Assembly: GCF_017299535.1 (NCBI RefSeq)
Contig: NZ_CP071238.1
Location: 1,550,001-1,614,000 of the forward strand
From: Serratia marcescens subsp. marcescens ATCC 13880
Lineage (GTDB): Bacteria; Pseudomonadota; Gammaproteobacteria; Enterobacterales; Enterobacteriaceae
Length of the DNA stretch: 64,000 nt
Direction: 5' to 3'
The notes beneath the pieces are model-generated. The model ran no database searches. It saw nothing but the letters and a program-made list of their open reading frames with translations, and had not been told where the DNA came from. The translations under genes were made by a program, and so were the position numbers. Positions 1-7,719 of the stretch are shown in pieces; position 1 is the first letter of the stretch; the number at the start of each line of letters is the position of its first letter.

Positions 1-91
1 TCATGAACATGCACACCATGGCGAACAGGTTGATCCAATGAGTGATTCGAACCGGCCAGCGATGCACCGGCCGCGACGCGTTGGTTTTCAT
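1..91 (-). CDS. N-terminal fragment of a b-type cytochrome (cytochrome b561/b6-like), truncated by the window edge
   Basis: Only the first 30 codons are in the window; the gene continues past position 1. The translation starts MKTNASRPVHRWPVRITHWI and runs into a hydrophobic stretch. This is the usual beginning of four-helix Ni/Fe-hydrogenase or formate-dehydrogenase-type cytochrome b subunits, where the His of the 'THW' motif is a haem ligand. An AGGAAAG ribosome site lies just upstream. It follows the DUF5666 gene by 13 bases on the same strand, so the two are probably co-transcribed. The family is inferred from this short stretch alone. Confidence 0.6.
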   Translation of the reverse strand, partial: MKTNASRPVHRWPVRITHWINLFAMVCMFM

Positions 92-104
92 GGCTTTCCT
101 CCGG

Positions 105-731
105 TTACATCGGCGGCACGGTGCCGTCTTTGCCGGCGGAAATGCGGGTGGCGATGCGTTCGCCCTTATCGTTGACGGCGGAGAACAGCACAATGTGCAC
201 GCCCGGTTTCAGCAGGCTCAGATCGCCCGGATCCAGCGTCACGATCGGCACGTCTTCCGGCACGACGACGGTTTTCTGCTGGTTGCCGTAGGTGACGGTC
301 AGGGTGCGGCCGTTGGATTTGAGCAGTTTACCGACGGTGCCGTTGGTCATGGTGTCCACTTTGCCGTCGGCGGATTCCCAAGCCGAATGCCCTTCGCCGG
401 TGCCGCGCAGGCTGGCGGCGAACACGTGCACCTCCAGCGCTTTGAGCGTGCCGTCCGGCTGCGGCACGGCGGCGGTGCCGATAAAACTGTCCGGTTTGAT
501 GTCGTCCAGCGTGGCTTTGGAAACGCTGAGCACTTTGGTCTGATCGTTCAGCTTGACGCTGAGTGTCTCGCCTTTGCGATCGGTCAGTTGCAGATTGCCG
601 TCGGCAACCTGGCTGATGGTGCCGCGCAGCGGCGCAATCACCTTGCCCGGCGGTTGGGCGGCGGCGGCCAAGCCGCTGGACAGCAGTAATGTGGATAACA
701 ATAAACCGGCTATACGATGACGGGTAATCAT
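105..731 (-). CDS. Periplasmic DUF5666-type protein
   Basis: 208 residues. An N-terminal signal peptide (residues 1 to about 25, ending LAAAA) implies export. The remainder is beta-rich and contains two similar modules of the form 'G-T-I/V-x(5)-L-x-L/V-x-Y/D-x-x-G' (about residues 37-60 and 130-150), typical of DUF5666 domains. No catalytic residues are recognisable. It is followed at 13 bases by the cytochrome b fragment and diverges from a CusR-like response regulator 140 bases away, so it is a plausible target of that two-component system. The molecular role is unknown; association with a membrane cytochrome suggests an accessory function in periplasmic redox chemistry (inference). Confidence 0.6.
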   Translation of the reverse strand: MITRHRIAGLLLSTLLLSSGLAAAAQPPGKVIAPLRGTISQVADGNLQLTDRKGETLSVKLNDQTKVLSVSKATLDDIKPDSFIGTAAVPQPDGTLKALEVHVFAASLRGTGEGHSAWESADGKVDTMTNGTVGKLLKSNGRTLTVTYGNQQKTVVVPEDVPIVTLDPGDLSLLKPGVHIVLFSAVNDKGERIATRISAGKDGTVPPM

Positions 732-871
732 AACGTTCTCCTGAAATGAGTTTGCCGGTTAAGCATGGTTGACCTACTGGGTCAGCGCCATGGCCGTTTG
801 ATGACATTAATGTCATCAAGTTTGTCCGCCGAAACTGCTAGTATTTTTGCAGACGTAACGAGGTGGCGAGC

Positions 872-1543
872 ATGCGAATACTGGTTGTTGAAGACGATAT
901 CGGCACAGGGGATTACCTGAAGAAAGGGCTGGGTGAGGCGGGCTACGGCGTCGATTTGGCGCGCACCGGCACCGATGGGCTGTTTCGTGCGTTGGAGCAG
1001 GATTACGATGCGATCGTGCTCGACGTGATGCTGCCGGGGCTGGACGGCTGGCAGGTCATCGAGGTGCTGCGCAAGAAAAGCGACGTACCGATCCTGTTTC
1101 TCACCGCCCGCGACGGCGTGCAGGATCGCATCCACGGTCTGGAGCTGGGCGCGGACGACTATCTTATCAAGCCGTTTTCCTTTACCGAGCTGGTGCTGCG
1201 TTTGCGCACCTTGCTGCGCCGCGGGCCGGCGCGCGAAGCCGATCATTACGCCATCGCCGATCTGCAGTTGGACGTATTGCGCCGCCGGGCGGTGCGCCAG
1301 GATCAGGTGATCCCGTTGACCAACAAGGAGTTCATGCTGCTGCATCTGCTGGTGCGGCGCGAAGGCGAAGTGCTGTCGCGCACGCAGATAGCCTCTCAGG
1401 TGTGGGACATGAATTTCGACAGCGACACCAATGTGGTTGACGTGGCGATCAAACGCCTGCGCGCCAAGATAGATCGGCCGTTCGACGTCAAGCTGATCCA
1501 CAGCGTGCGCGGCATCGGCTATGTTTGCGAGCCGCGCTCGTGA
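872..1543 (+). CDS. OmpR/PhoB-family response regulator (heavy-metal/CusR-like)
   Basis: 223 residues from ATG 872; a GTG nine bases upstream is less likely because the family begins MRILVVEDD. The receiver domain (1-115) has the acidic pair E7/D8, phosphoacceptor D51 in VLDVMLPG and the conserved K of the IKPF motif. A winged-helix trans_reg_C domain follows (about 125-222, ending GIGYVCEP). It overlaps the downstream kinase gene by four bases (GTGA), marking a cognate pair. Sequence style resembles CusR/CopR regulators of copper or oxidative stress; the actual signal is not visible. Likely targets are the divergent DUF5666-cytochrome genes. Confidence 0.88.
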   Translation: MRILVVEDDIGTGDYLKKGLGEAGYGVDLARTGTDGLFRALEQDYDAIVLDVMLPGLDGWQVIEVLRKKSDVPILFLTARDGVQDRIHGLELGADDYLIKPFSFTELVLRLRTLLRRGPAREADHYAIADLQLDVLRRRAVRQDQVIPLTNKEFMLLHLLVRREGEVLSRTQIASQVWDMNFDSDTNVVDVAIKRLRAKIDRPFDVKLIHSVRGIGYVCEPRS

Positions 1544-2958
1544 ACGCCCGCGCTTCACGTCGGCCGGTGTCGCTGACGCTGCGCACCGCCATGCTGTTCG
1601 CGCTGGTGGCCGCCTGCGTGGTGAGCGGGGCGGGCTGGTATCTGTTCGGCGCCATGCGTCAGGAAATGACGCTCCGCAGCGATCTGCAGGTGACCGGGCG
1701 CATCGAGTATTTCCGCCATTTACTGGGGCAGCGCTTTCCTTTGGCGCGTCTGACCGCCAATAACGGCCTGTTCGAAAATATGCTGGGCAATGAACAGGAC
1801 GTGCTGATTTTCCAAATCCCGGGGCAAAAGCCGCTCATCAATGTGAATCCGGCCAGGGTGGCCCTGCCGCCGATCGCGCCGACGCCGCCCGAACAGGCGC
1901 AGACGCTGGCCGCCGTGCGCGGCGGGGAAACGGCGCAGGGGGTGCCGCTGCGCGCGGCGTCGGCGATGGTGCGCCTGGAAGACGGCAGTTTGCTGCAGAT
2001 CTCCGCCGCGCACGTGATGGTCAACGAGCAGAAGATGCTGGCGCGTTACCTGTGGCGCATTGTCGCGGCGGTCATTGTGGCTTTCCTGCTGATTGCGCTG
2101 CTGGGCTATGGGGTCATGCGCCGGGGATTGAAGCCGCTATGGCGCATGGCGGCGCAGGCGTCGCAGATCGCGCCCAATACATTGTCGACGCGCCTCAGCG
2201 AACAGGGGGCGCCGAAGGAATTGCAGCAGCTGACCCGTTCGTTCAATGCGATGCTCGATCGGTTGAATGAAGGTTATCAGCGGCTGACGCAGTTTTCCGC
2301 CGATCTGGCCCATGAGATCCGCACCCCGGTGGGCGCGTTGATGGGCCAGTGTCAGGTGGCGCTGTATCAATCCCGCAGCGTGGAAGAGTACGAAACCCTG
2401 CTGTCGAACAATATGGATGAGCTGGAGCGCATTTCGCGCATGGTGGAAAACATCCTGTTTCTGGCGCGCGCCGGTGAGGCGCAGTCCGCGTTGAACTACA
2501 GTCGTCTGGATGTGGCGGCCGAGCTGCGGCGGGTGGCGGATTACTTCGAAGGGCTGGCGGAAGAACGCGGCATCGCGCTGAGCTGCGAGGGGGAAGGCGA
2601 GCTGAAGGCGGACGCGATGTTGTTCCAGCGGGCGCTGAGCAACCTGGTGGCCAACGCGGTACGTTATGCCGACGAAAACAGCCTGATCGTCCTGCGGGCT
2701 GAACGGCGCGCCGATGCCTGGTGGGTGCAGGTCATCAATCAGGGGCAGCCGATCGCGCCGGCACAGTTGGAAAAATTGTTCGATCGTTTCTATCGCGCCG
2801 ATCCCGCACGCAGCGCCGGCAATCATGCCAGTGGGCTGGGGCTGTCTATCGTGCGCGCCATCATGACGCTGCACGGCGGTGAGGTGCGCGCCGAATGTAT
2901 CGGGCGCGCGCCTGTCGCCAACATCCTCTTCAGCCTGCGGTTCCCGATCGCACAATAA
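1540..2958 (+). CDS. Membrane sensor histidine kinase, CusS-like
   Basis: 472 residues from GTG 1540, which overlaps the regulator stop codon (GTGA). A TTG at 1525 would give five more residues but has less support. TM1 is near residues 12-34, followed by a periplasmic sensing loop of about 130 residues and TM2 near 170-193. Then come a HAMP linker and HisKA with the phosphoaccepting His258 in 'LAHEIRTP'. The HATPase_c domain has the N box '[10 protein letters not shown]', 'FDRFYRAD' and the G box 'GLGLSIV'. The architecture matches heavy-metal sensor kinases. The periplasmic loop contains no obvious His/Met metal cluster, so copper sensing should not be assumed. Confidence 0.87.
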   Translation: MNARASRRPVSLTLRTAMLFALVAACVVSGAGWYLFGAMRQEMTLRSDLQVTGRIEYFRHLLGQRFPLARLTANNGLFENMLGNEQDVLIFQIPGQKPLINVNPARVALPPIAPTPPEQAQTLAAVRGGETAQGVPLRAASAMVRLEDGSLLQISAAHVMVNEQKMLARYLWRIVAAVIVAFLLIALLGYGVMRRGLKPLWRMAAQASQIAPNTLSTRLSEQGAPKELQQLTRSFNAMLDRLNEGYQRLTQFSADLAHEIRTPVGALMGQCQVALYQSRSVEEYETLLSNNMDELERISRMVENILFLARAGEAQSALNYSRLDVAAELRRVADYFEGLAEERGIALSCEGEGELKADAMLFQRALSNLVANAVRYADENSLIVLRAERRADAWWVQVINQGQPIAPAQLEKLFDRFYRADPARSAGNHASGLGLSIVRAIMTLHGGEVRAECIGRAPVANILFSLRFPIAQ

Positions 2959-2971
2959 CCGTTGTGTCGTG

Positions 2972-4438
2972 TTAACGCGGCGGAATGGCGAAGCGGAAGC
3001 AGGCGCCGCTTTGCGCTTGTTCGATCAGCTGAATATCGCTGTCGTGCAGCTGCAGAATACGCCGCACGATCATTAACCCCAGCCCGCCGGCGGGGCGTCG
3101 GGCGCCGCTCAGGATCGACGGCCGCACGAACAGATCGGCGCGCAGCGTCTGCGGAATGCCGGGGCCGCTGTCGCTGACCTGCACCATCACCCGACCTTCC
3201 TGCCGCCACAGCCGCACGCCAATGTCGCCGCCGGGCGGCGTATGGCGAATGGCGTTGTCCAGCAGGTTGGTCAGCACCCGCTCAATCATGCTGAGATCGG
3301 CGAACACCGGCGGAATGCCGGGAGCGATGTCGGCGTGCAGCCGCTGATTGCGCGCCTCCGCCGCCAGCTCGAACTTCTGGAACACGTCTTGCAGCAGTTC
3401 GCTGAGGGAGAAGGGTTCTTTCTGCGGTTTCACCACGCCGTACTCCAGCCGCGCCAGCTCGAACAGCTCCTGCGCCAGCTTGCCCACCTTGCGGCTCTGC
3501 GCCAGCGCGATCTCCAGATAGCGCCGCCGATCGGCGTCACTCAGGGTGGCGGCCTTGACCGACAGCGTTTCCAGATAGCCGTGCAGCGAGGTGAGCGGGG
3601 TGCGCAGATCGTGCGAGACGTTGGCGATGAATTCGCGCCGCAGCCGATCCTGCTGCGCCAGCGTTTGCCACTGTTCGGCGAGGCGCTGCGCCATGCGGTG
3701 GAAGGCCTGTTGCAGCTGGCTCACCTCGTCGCGCCCGGCCGCCACCGCCGGTAGCGCCGCGTAGGCCTGCACCGCCTCAATGCCGCCGCTGTCCAGCGCA
3801 TTGACCTGACGGGTCAGGCGCCGGATGGGGCGAGTGACCCAGTAGAACGCGAAACCGCCGGCCAGCAGGCTGAACAGCACCATCACCCCGGAGGTCCACA
3901 GCGCCATCCTGGCCGCCGAGTTGAACTGGGCGTTGCTGGCCAACGCCGTGTACTCTTCACCGAGCAAAACCACATACAGATAGCCCTCGACCCGGCCGTC
4001 GACCTTCAGCGGCGCAACGCTGAACACCTTGCGCCCGTCCGCGCTGCGCGGATCGTCGCCGTACACCGGCATCTGCGCGCCATCGAGCAGCGCCTGCAGC
4101 GGCGCCAGCGCGACCCGCTGCCGCTTCAGATGCCCGGCCGGCGCGGCGTTGCCGATGATTGCGCCCTGTTTGTCGAGCAGATAAACCTCAACGCTGGGGT
4201 TCACCGCCATCAGCTGATCGAACAGGGTATGCACCGCCTGTGGATCCGGCCCGTTCACCCCCAGCAGCGGATTGCTGTCGGCGATATGCTGCGCCAGGTT
4301 GCCGGACAGGCGCTGGATCACCCCCTGGCTGTACTGGGTATTGCTGCGCACCTGCATCCAGCCGGAAAAGGCGCAGCCGATGACGATCAGCAGCGCGAAG
4401 ATAATCGTGAGGCGTTGCGCTAACGTAAGGTTTTTCAT
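2972..4438 (-). CDS. Membrane sensor histidine kinase with HAMP domain
   Basis: 488 residues. TM1 is residues 9-28, followed by a 150-residue periplasmic domain, TM2 near 180-201 and HAMP to about 255. HisKA carries the phosphoacceptor His276 in 'FIANVSHDLRTP'. The C-terminal ATPase domain has 'LLDNAIRHTPPGG', 'DSGPGIP' and 'GGLGLMIV'. In the HATPase F-box region the usual 'ERFYR' is replaced by 'ADLFVRPSILSGARR', a modest deviation. The gene follows its regulator by three bases, and its 3' end converges on the other kinase gene 13 bases away. Substrate and signal are unknown; the divergent cytochrome/molybdoenzyme operon is the likely regulon. Confidence 0.85.
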   Translation of the reverse strand: MKNLTLAQRLTIIFALLIVIGCAFSGWMQVRSNTQYSQGVIQRLSGNLAQHIADSNPLLGVNGPDPQAVHTLFDQLMAVNPSVEVYLLDKQGAIIGNAAPAGHLKRQRVALAPLQALLDGAQMPVYGDDPRSADGRKVFSVAPLKVDGRVEGYLYVVLLGEEYTALASNAQFNSAARMALWTSGVMVLFSLLAGGFAFYWVTRPIRRLTRQVNALDSGGIEAVQAYAALPAVAAGRDEVSQLQQAFHRMAQRLAEQWQTLAQQDRLRREFIANVSHDLRTPLTSLHGYLETLSVKAATLSDADRRRYLEIALAQSRKVGKLAQELFELARLEYGVVKPQKEPFSLSELLQDVFQKFELAAEARNQRLHADIAPGIPPVFADLSMIERVLTNLLDNAIRHTPPGGDIGVRLWRQEGRVMVQVSDSGPGIPQTLRADLFVRPSILSGARRPAGGLGLMIVRRILQLHDSDIQLIEQAQSGACFRFAIPPR

Positions 4439-4441
4439 GGC

Positions 4442-5155
4442 TCACTCTTGCGGCGCGGCCGCGAATTTATAGCCCATGCCCCACACCGTGAGGATGCGCT
4501 CGGGTTCCGCCGGGTTGCGCTCGATCTTGATGCGCAGCCGGTTGATATGGGTGTTGACGGTGTGCTCATACCCTTCGTGCTGATAGCCCCAGACCTGATT
4601 CAACAGGCTGAGGCGCGAGAACACCTGGCCCGGGTGGCGGGCGAAAAAGTACAGCAGGTCGAATTCGCGCGGCGTCAGCTCGAGCGGCTGTTGGTGCAGG
4701 CGCACCTCGCGGGCGATAGGATCGATGGTCAGATCGTTGAAGCTGAGCGCGCCGGCGTCCATGCGCAGGTTGCGGCTCATCGCCTCCTGACGGCGAAACA
4801 GCGCCTTGACCCGCGCCACCAGCTCCAGCATGGAAAAGGGTTTGGCCAGATAGTCGTCGGCGCCCAGCTCCAGCCCCAGCACACGGTGCACCTCGCTGGA
4901 GCGCGCGCTGGTGATGATGATCGGCGTGTAGCGCGTCATGGTGCGCGCCCGGCGGCAAATCTCCAATCCGTCCACGCCCGGCAGCATCAGATCGAGGATC
5001 AAGGCGTCCCAGCCGCCCTGTTCCAGCATCGCCATGCCCTGATTGCCGTCGGCGGCGTGGCTGATGGCGTAACCCTCGTCACGCAGATGCAGCTGCAGCA
5101 GCTCGGCGATGTCGCCGTCGTCTTCGACGATCAAAATTCGTTTTGGCTTGTCCAT
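4442..5155 (-). CDS. OmpR-family response regulator
   Basis: 237 residues from ATG 5155 (MDKPKRILIVEDD); an in-frame ATG at 5161 adds two residues. Receiver domain with D12/D13, phosphoacceptor D55 in LILDLMLPG and the conserved Lys of 'LAKPF'. The DNA-binding winged helix ends 'TVWGMGYKFAAAPQE'. Three bases separate its stop from the kinase start, so the two form one transcription unit. It is transcribed away from the cytochrome b gene at 5306 with a 150-base shared control region, the usual position for a regulator of the adjacent operon. Confidence 0.87.
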   Translation of the reverse strand: MDKPKRILIVEDDGDIAELLQLHLRDEGYAISHAADGNQGMAMLEQGGWDALILDLMLPGVDGLEICRRARTMTRYTPIIITSARSSEVHRVLGLELGADDYLAKPFSMLELVARVKALFRRQEAMSRNLRMDAGALSFNDLTIDPIAREVRLHQQPLELTPREFDLLYFFARHPGQVFSRLSLLNQVWGYQHEGYEHTVNTHINRLRIKIERNPAEPERILTVWGMGYKFAAAPQE

Positions 5156-5305
5156 TCTCATTACCGCTGATTGCCCGATTCTCTCTGAAGTCTACACAAC
5201 CGCCACCGGCGGAGTTATCACATTTTATTTAACTCTGCGTGAGGTCTTGGGGAACAAATCCGGGGAATACTCGGTTCATCGCATCGTTAGCTGGCAGGAA
5301 TCGTT

Positions 5306-5917
5306 ATGAGCCTCACTCTCACCCCGGAACAACGACAGACCGTACATCCGCTGTGGCTGCGGTTAACGCATTGGCTGAATGCGCTGGCGATGCTGATCAT
5401 GGTGACCAGCGGCTGGCGCATCTACAACGCCTCGCCGCTGTTCAACTTCAGCTTTTTCAACGAGCTGACGCTCGGCGGCTGGCTGGGCGGCGCGCTGCAG
5501 TGGCACTTCGCCGGCATGTGGCTGTTTGGCGTCAACGGGCTGTGCTACCTGCTGCTTAACCTGACCAGCGGGCGTTTCAAACGCAAATATTGGCCGCTCA
5601 GCCCGAAGCAGTTTCTCGCCGATGTCGGCGCGGCGTTGCGCGGCCGGTTGCAGCACGCCGATCTGCGCCACTACAACATGGTGCAGCGCGTGGCCTACCT
5701 GTCGGTGATGCTCCTTGGCGTGCTGAGCGCGCTGTCCGGACTGGTGCTGTGGAAATCGGTGCAGTTTCCACTGCTGCGCACGCTGCTCGGCGGCTATGAA
5801 GCGGCGCGCTATATCCACTTTTTCGCCATGTCGGCGCTGGTGGCCTTCGTCGCGATCCATCTGGTGATGGTGGCGCTGGTGCCCCGCACGCTGTTGGCCA
5901 TGCTGCGCGGACGCTAA
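5306..5917 (+). CDS. b-type cytochrome membrane subunit (YedZ1-like electron donor)
   Basis: 203 residues with four predicted transmembrane helices (about 25-47, 68-92, 125-148, 170-195). Candidate haem-ligating histidines are in 'RLTHWLNAL', 'LQWHFAGMW', 'RYIHFFAM' and 'VAIHLVMV'. This is the cytochrome_b_N / Ni-hydrogenase cytochrome b fold, not the MsrQ/YedZ ferric-reductase fold. Position directly before a sulfite-oxidase-fold molybdoenzyme, seven bases away, indicates it passes quinol electrons to that periplasmic enzyme. First gene of a four-gene operon that also encodes a Met-rich peptide and an RclC-like protein. Confidence 0.8.
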   Translation: MSLTLTPEQRQTVHPLWLRLTHWLNALAMLIMVTSGWRIYNASPLFNFSFFNELTLGGWLGGALQWHFAGMWLFGVNGLCYLLLNLTSGRFKRKYWPLSPKQFLADVGAALRGRLQHADLRHYNMVQRVAYLSVMLLGVLSALSGLVLWKSVQFPLLRTLLGGYEAARYIHFFAMSALVAFVAIHLVMVALVPRTLLAMLRGR

Positions 5918-5924
5918 GGAGTGA

Positions 5925-6704
5925 ATGATGGAAAAGGATAAACAGATCATGACGATCGTTGAAGGGCAGGCGATCGTCAAAGAAGCGCAGCGCTTGTTGA
6001 CCGCGTCATCCCGCCGCCGCTTTCTGCGCAACGGCCTGACGTTGGGCGGTATCGCCATGCTTACCGGCTGCGATCTCAGCGGCAACGCCAGCGTCGAGCA
6101 GGCGTTGAGCCGCATTTCGCGCCTCAACGATCGGGTGCAGGGCTGGCTGTTCAACGGCGATCGTTTGGCGCCGGTCTACCCGGAGTCGATGATCACCCGG
6201 CCATTCCCGTTCAACGCCTTTTACGCCGAGGAGGACGCGCCCTACATCAACGGCGACGACTATCGGCTGGAGGTGGCGGGGTTGGTGCAGGACAAGCGCG
6301 CCTGGAGCCTGCCGCAGCTGCATCGGATGGCGCAGGTCAGCCAGGTGACGCGTCATATTTGCGTCGAGGGTTGGAGCGCCATCGGCAAGTGGGGCGGCGT
6401 GCCGTTCGCCACCTTTCTCAAGGCGATCGGCGCGGATCTGAGCGCCCGCTACGTCAGCTTCAAATGCGCCGACGACTACTACACCAGTATCGACATGGCC
6501 ACCGCGCTGCATCCGCAGACGATTATCGCGCTGACCTACGACGGCCAGATCTTGCCGCGCAAGTACGGCTACCCGATGAAGCTGCGCATGCCGACCAAGC
6601 TGGGCTACAAGAATCCGAAGCACATTCAGGTGATCGAGGTCACCAACCGCTTCCCGGGCGGTTACTGGGAAGACCAGGGTTACAACTGGTTTGGCGGCAG
6701 CTGA
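5925..6704 (+). CDS. Tat-exported molybdopterin oxidoreductase, sulfite oxidase / MsrP (YedY1-like) family
   Basis: 259 residues. The N-terminus has a twin-arginine motif (SSRRRFLRNG, residues 28-37), then a hydrophobic segment and a lipobox-like LTGC with Cys49, so it may be a Tat lipoprotein. The molybdopterin core includes 'HICVEGWSAIGKWGG', whose Cys146 is the expected molybdenum ligand, and 'YPMKLRMPTKLGYKNPKHI' near the C-terminus. It is shorter than E. coli MsrP (about 334 residues). A good ribosome site (AAGGAG) precedes the ATG. With the cytochrome and the downstream Met-rich peptide it most resembles the yedY1-yedZ1-mrpX hypochlorite-scavenging set described in Azospira; that function is inferred. 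Confidence 0.8.
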   Translation: MMEKDKQIMTIVEGQAIVKEAQRLLTASSRRRFLRNGLTLGGIAMLTGCDLSGNASVEQALSRISRLNDRVQGWLFNGDRLAPVYPESMITRPFPFNAFYAEEDAPYINGDDYRLEVAGLVQDKRAWSLPQLHRMAQVSQVTRHICVEGWSAIGKWGGVPFATFLKAIGADLSARYVSFKCADDYYTSIDMATALHPQTIIALTYDGQILPRKYGYPMKLRMPTKLGYKNPKHIQVIEVTNRFPGGYWEDQGYNWFGGS

Positions 6705-6716
6705 GGCGGCAGCTGA
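6693..6716 (+). repeat. Tandem 12-bp duplication spanning the molybdoenzyme stop codon
   Basis: GGCGGCAGCTGA occurs twice in immediate succession. The first copy encodes the final Gly-Ser and the stop; the second repeats the same codons after it. This looks like a replication-slippage duplication with no effect on the protein. Confidence 0.85.
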
Positions 6717-6775
6717 GGCGGCCGCCGGCCATTCTCCGGCACTCCGGTGCCTTTGACATGACGGAAGGAAATACC

Positions 6776-7066
6776 ATGAAAAAGTTATTCGCAATGATGA
6801 TGTGCAGCGCGCTGATGCTGGGCGTGGCCGGCGCCAACGCCGCGGACGGCATGAGCAAAGACGCGATGAAAAAGGACGGCATGAGCCAGATGTCGCACGA
6901 CGGCATGGCGAAAGATGGGATGAAGAAAGCGTGCATGGGCAAGGACTGCATGAAGAAAGACAAGATGGGGAAAGACGCCATGAAAAAGGATGGCATGGCG
7001 AAAGACGGTATGGCCAAAGACGGCATGAAGAAAGACGAAATGAAAAAGGACGCGATGGGGCAGTAA
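6776..7066 (+). CDS. Secreted Met/Lys-rich pentapeptide MxKDx-repeat protein (MrpX-like)
   Basis: 96 residues from ATG 6776, preceded by a GGAAGGAA ribosome site. The signal peptide is residues 1-22 (cleavage after GANA). The 74-residue mature part is a low-complexity array of MxKDx pentapeptides such as MAKDG, MKKDG and MGKDA. It contains 15 Met (about 20%) and many Lys, plus two Cys in 'KKACMGKDCMKK' and a single His. This matches the pentapeptide MXKDX repeat family. A periplasmic Met-rich peptide beside an MsrP-type reductase fits a sacrificial oxidant scavenger that is re-reduced by the enzyme, as shown for MrpX. Copper binding through Met/Cys is the main alternative. Confidence 0.85.
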   Translation: MKKLFAMMMCSALMLGVAGANAADGMSKDAMKKDGMSQMSHDGMAKDGMKKACMGKDCMKKDKMGKDAMKKDGMAKDGMAKDGMKKDEMKKDAMGQ

Positions 7067-7130
7067 GCCGCCGTACCCCGCGGTCGCAAGCGGCAAACCG
7101 CGGCGGCCGCGGGCAACATAAGGAGAGAGG

Positions 7131-7598
7131 ATGATGCTGGCGACATGGCTGCGGCGCTTTCAGCGCTCGAATGGGGACGTTATCTTTATGCGCGCGGCGC
7201 TGGTGGTGATCTTCGCCGCCTTCGGCTACGCCAAGTGGTTTGATTACGAAGCGCAGGGACTGGTGCCACTGATCGGCAACAGCCCGCTGCTGAGCTGGAT
7301 GCACCAGGCGTTCGGCATCCGCGGCGCCAGCTATGCGCTGGGCGTCGCCGAGTGGAGCTTCGGTTTGCTGCTGCTGGCGGGATTCTGGTCGCGACGGCTG
7401 GGGTTGCTGGGGGCGATCGGATCGACGGTGACCTACCTGACCACGCTGACGCTGATCTTTTCCACGCCGGGCGCCTGGGAGCCCTCCGCCGGCGGTTTTC
7501 CCGCCATGGCCGGCGCCACCAGCTTTTTAATCAAGGATCTGGTGTTGCTGGCCGGTTCCCTGGTGCTGTTGAAAGCCGATTTGCCGGCCGAGCAGTGA
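7131..7598 (+). CDS. RclC/YkgB-family (DUF417) inner-membrane protein
   Basis: 155 residues with four predicted TM helices. It shares with E. coli RclC the pattern 'IRxxIVFxxxGxxKxxxYEAxxxxPxxxNSPLxSW' and, later, 'RLGLLGxxxxxxTxLxTLxxxFxTPxAWxP' and 'GFPxxxGAxxxxxKDxxxLAG', as judged from memory of that sequence. RclC belongs to the reactive-chlorine resistance operon rclABC in E. coli; its biochemical activity is unknown. Here it is the last gene of the cytochrome-molybdoenzyme-MxKDx operon and is followed by a strong terminator. DoxX-type proteins are related and cannot be fully excluded. Confidence 0.75.
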   Translation: MMLATWLRRFQRSNGDVIFMRAALVVIFAAFGYAKWFDYEAQGLVPLIGNSPLLSWMHQAFGIRGASYALGVAEWSFGLLLLAGFWSRRLGLLGAIGSTVTYLTTLTLIFSTPGAWEPSAGGFPAMAGATSFLIKDLVLLAGSLVLLKADLPAEQ

Positions 7599-7632
7599 CC
7601 AATACTAATATGGTTGACACAATTTAGCCCTA

Positions 7633-7660
7633 AAAAGCCCGATGTACTCATCGGGCTTTT
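7633..7660 (+). terminator. Rho-independent terminator of the 5306-7598 operon
   Basis: A perfect 12-bp stem (AAAAGCCCGATG / CATCGGGCTTTT) with a four-base loop TACT and T-rich 3' arm, 35 bases after the RclC-like stop. The A-rich 5' arm means it could also act on transcripts arriving from the right. Confidence 0.85.
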
Positions 7661-7719
7661 ACATTTTAGCGACAGAATGGTTACTGCATGTTTATATTTT
7701 AACCAATTCCTGTTTTTTA

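Noticed and set aside
782..1558. Long minus-strand frame opposite the first response regulator
   Set aside because: Mirrors a well-supported regulator gene in GC-rich DNA; the translation has no recognisable fold and is rich in Gln/His/Arg as typical of antisense frames.
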